A DNA stretch of 64,000 bases, from assembly GCF_004365915.1 (NCBI RefSeq), contig NZ_SODI01000001.1, positions 2,728,001 through 2,792,000 of the forward strand, written 5' to 3'. Both the position numbers and the translations under genes were made by a program. The stretch comes from Cryobacterium psychrophilum (GTDB taxonomy: Bacteria; Actinomycetota; Actinomycetes; Actinomycetales; Microbacteriaceae). The notes below the pieces were generated by a model. The model was not told where the DNA came from. It ran no database searches and saw only the letters and a program-made list of their open reading frames with translations. Positions within the stretch are counted from its first letter, which is position 1. Each line of letters opens with the position of its first letter. Below, piece by piece: positions 62,077 through 64,000 of the stretch.

Positions 62077-64000
62077 ATGACCCAACCGGTCGGCTTCGCG
62101 GTGAGGGTGCGGCTGCGGGAGGACGACCCGCCGCCCGAGCTTGTGCCGGAGCCCTTCGACGACACGCAGGCGAGGCCCTATGACCGCACCCTGCGCCTCG
62201 CGCTCGCCATGCGCGGTGGTGTGAGCCTCGCGGTGTGGATCGGCGGCACCGTCGCCGAACTCGACATCCTGCGCCGCCTGCGCCTCGTGCGCAAGGCGAA
62301 CGGCATGGCCGCATATATGCTCGTCGCCGACCCCGGCTCCGCCACCCGTGACCATGTGCTGGACGCCCATGTGCTCGCGCGGGCCGGCCTCTACGCACGC
62401 ATGCTTGCCGCCCGCGGCTTTGACCGCGTGGAACTCGACGTGCTCGCCGGAGCCAGCGCCGGGGGACTGAACGCGGTTACCTACGCGGCCGCGCAGCGCA
62501 ACGGCGCGGCCCCCGACGAGATGCTGCACACCTGGGTCGCCGGTGCTGGCATGTGGCGGTTGTTCCAGCGGGCCGGGCTGCGGCCGATTCTTGCGCCGCT
62601 GCGGGGGGACGACTACTTCGCACGCGCGATCAACAACGCCCTGTCCGGTTACTACGACCCGGACATCGCCGCGGGGAGCGGGCCTCATCGCGCGGACCGG
62701 GTCGTGGTCGACCTGTCAGCGACGGTCCTTGACCGGGAAGACGGGCCCGACCGCGGCACCAGGGAGGGCCGGGGCCACTTTCATTTCGTGGGCGCCGCTC
62801 ATCCCGATAACGCGGAGGAAGACCCCTACGCCGCACAGGACGCCGAGCGGAAGGAATACCGGCGCGCGATCCCACCGTTCGGGTCGCCGGAGCGCGAGCA
62901 GAGCCTCGCCCGCCTGGCTTACGCGGCGCGGGCCACCTCATCCGTTCCCGGCGGGTTCGAACCGGCACTGATCTTCTCGGTGGCGACGTCAACGACCAGC
63001 CCCCCAGACGATCGCATCGACATGAGCTTCGCCTTTCACGCCCACCGCACCGCCACGGACGTGCCGTTCCGCATCATCGACGGTGGCCTCACCGACAACA
63101 TCCCCATCGATCGCGCCTACCGGGCAATTCGCAACATGCCGTCATCCGTGCATTCTCGTCGGGCGTTGATCTACCTTAACCCGAAAGGGCCCCTGTCGAT
63201 TCGACCGCACGTGCCGGAGCCCTACACCGGAATGTTGCCGCCATCCGACCTCGCCGTCACGGAGATACCGCCTCGCACCGATCGGCTCTCACTGGCGCTC
63301 AACGTGATCGGTGGCGCGCTCGCCATCAGCTTCGGGCGGGAATCCGGCGATGCGAAGGCGGAGACCCTCGACGATTTTCGGCGGGAGCTCATCCTGGAGC
63401 AGGGCCGAGACCAGGCGTTGGCCGTGCTTGTCGCCGACCTCACGCTCGTGGGCACAGCGACCGCCCTCCGCACCTGGGTACGGTACCGCGCGTCAACCGA
63501 TTTCGACCTGCTGACGCGGGTGCTGCTCGACCCGGCGGTCTGGCAGCTCGGTACCGACCAACAGGGGCGCGCGGTCGCGACGGCCCTCGAGCTGCGCCAA
63601 TTGACCGCCCTCGAAAAGGACATGGTGGTGCACTACGACGAGCTCGCGGCCCAGGGCGGCGAGCAACAGCTGCGGGACAATCCGGTGTGCGCGGGGCCGG
63701 AGGCACTCCACCAGGCGTCGCTGAACCTGCTGTCCTGGATCCAGTCCCTGGAACGGGCCCGGTTTGAACAGGTCGCCCACACGGGCATCATGATCGACTG
63801 CGCCGACTATCCCACGGTCGGCGACGTGCGCGTTGCGGTCTATGGCGTGCTCGATGAGGCCGAACAGGCGCGGGATCGTGTGCTCGCCCGTGTGGTCGCC
63901 GACGTCAACGCGCTTCCTGACGGGTCGAACGCGCAGCGCATCGCCGGCGTCGTGCGCGCGGAGTGGCTACGGCAGCGCGCGGTGTCGCCCGGTTGGGCGC
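62077..64000 (+). CDS. Patatin-like phospholipase domain protein, partial
   Basis: ATG 62077 opens a frame that stays open to the right edge (641 codons, C-terminus missing). The oxyanion segment is MRGGVSLAVWIGG near residue 47. The nucleophile Ser is in LAGASAGGLNAV near 133, and the dyad Asp is in DGGLTDNIPI near 347. This is the patatin lipase fold of an actinobacterial patatin/DUF3376-type protein. No signal peptide is visible. It lies about 100 bp after tatB in the same direction. Confidence 0.88.
   Translation, partial: MTQPVGFAVRVRLREDDPPPELVPEPFDDTQARPYDRTLRLALAMRGGVSLAVWIGGTVAELDILRRLRLVRKANGMAAYMLVADPGSATRDHVLDAHVLARAGLYARMLAARGFDRVELDVLAGASAGGLNAVTYAAAQRNGAAPDEMLHTWVAGAGMWRLFQRAGLRPILAPLRGDDYFARAINNALSGYYDPDIAAGSGPHRADRVVVDLSATVLDREDGPDRGTREGRGHFHFVGAAHPDNAEEDPYAAQDAERKEYRRAIPPFGSPEREQSLARLAYAARATSSVPGGFEPALIFSVATSTTSPPDDRIDMSFAFHAHRTATDVPFRIIDGGLTDNIPIDRAYRAIRNMPSSVHSRRALIYLNPKGPLSIRPHVPEPYTGMLPPSDLAVTEIPPRTDRLSLALNVIGGALAISFGRESGDAKAETLDDFRRELILEQGRDQALAVLVADLTLVGTATALRTWVRYRASTDFDLLTRVLLDPAVWQLGTDQQGRAVATALELRQLTALEKDMVVHYDELAAQGGEQQLRDNPVCAGPEALHQASLNLLSWIQSLERARFEQVAHTGIMIDCADYPTVGDVRVAVYGVLDEAEQARDRVLARVVADVNALPDGSNAQRIAGVVRAEWLRQRAVSPGWA

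Overview
The window is high-GC actinobacterial DNA, most likely from the family Microbacteriaceae. The support is a DtxR/IdeR-type iron box, an actinobacterial-type dapD, a DUF3117 gene, tatB, the typA and gcv gene neighbourhoods, frequent GTG starts and the recurrent gcatccg/cggatgc oligomers. The genus is not certain. I see no rRNA or tRNA gene. Most of the window is chromosomal housekeeping DNA, broken up by a ketone-carboxylase operon, a compact contractile injection system (CIS) locus and an IS110-type element.

1-13.9 kb: a leftward operon encodes an acetone/acetophenone-carboxylase-like enzyme with two different HyuA-type subunits, a small zinc-ribbon subunit and a HyuB-type subunit cut by the window edge. 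It diverges from an AcoR-like activator that lacks the sigma-54 GAFTGA loop, and a perfect 8-3-8 palindrome lies between them. Next comes a rightward catabolic unit: a GntR regulator, a polar amino-acid ABC transporter (ATPase, two permeases, lipoprotein), an ornithine-cyclodeaminase-like enzyme and a D-amino-acid oxidase. It looks like an uptake-and-oxidation module for an amino acid or related compound.

13.9-19.3 kb: a DUF2461 protein, a Lon-substrate-binding-domain protein, an ABC-F ATPase, a stand-alone LysR-type HTH protein with a basic tail, and an ABC-2 exporter pair whose ATPase and permease share one frame and are separated by a single TGA.

19.3-31.3 kb: the CIS locus. It has a Pvc16-like protein, sheath, tube, a disordered proline/arginine-rich protein, a LysM-type tube-hub protein, a VgrG-like spike, a PAAR-like tip, gp25, baseplate J fused to an Asp-box beta-propeller, gpI, and two membrane-anchored proteins. 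A polytopic membrane protein converges on its 3' end. There is no AAA+ ATPase, no recognisable tape measure and no second baseplate-wedge gene. A perfect 9-3-9 palindrome sits upstream.

31.3-45.3 kb: a tandem glycine riboswitch controlling gcvT-gcvH-gcvP, a HAD/GH65 phosphorylase fusion, a CPBP membrane protein, an orphan oligopeptide-type ABC ATPase and binding lipoprotein without permeases, and typA with a strong terminator.

45.3-64 kb: an efeUOB iron-uptake operon under an iron box, in which efeO carries an in-frame amber codon and efeB a one-base frameshift. Then come a degenerate LmbE-like membrane protein, fdxA, dapC, gltA, a frameshifted IS110-family transposase with a structured flank, a penicillin-acylase-family protein, divergent dapD and dapE, a PIG-V-like mannosyltransferase, DUF3117, an O-methyltransferase, tatB and a patatin-like protein cut by the right edge.

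Five genes show start or frame lesions: the cyclodeaminase, the ABC-2 permease, efeB, efeO and the transposase. Some could be assembly errors, so raw reads should be checked before treating them as biology.
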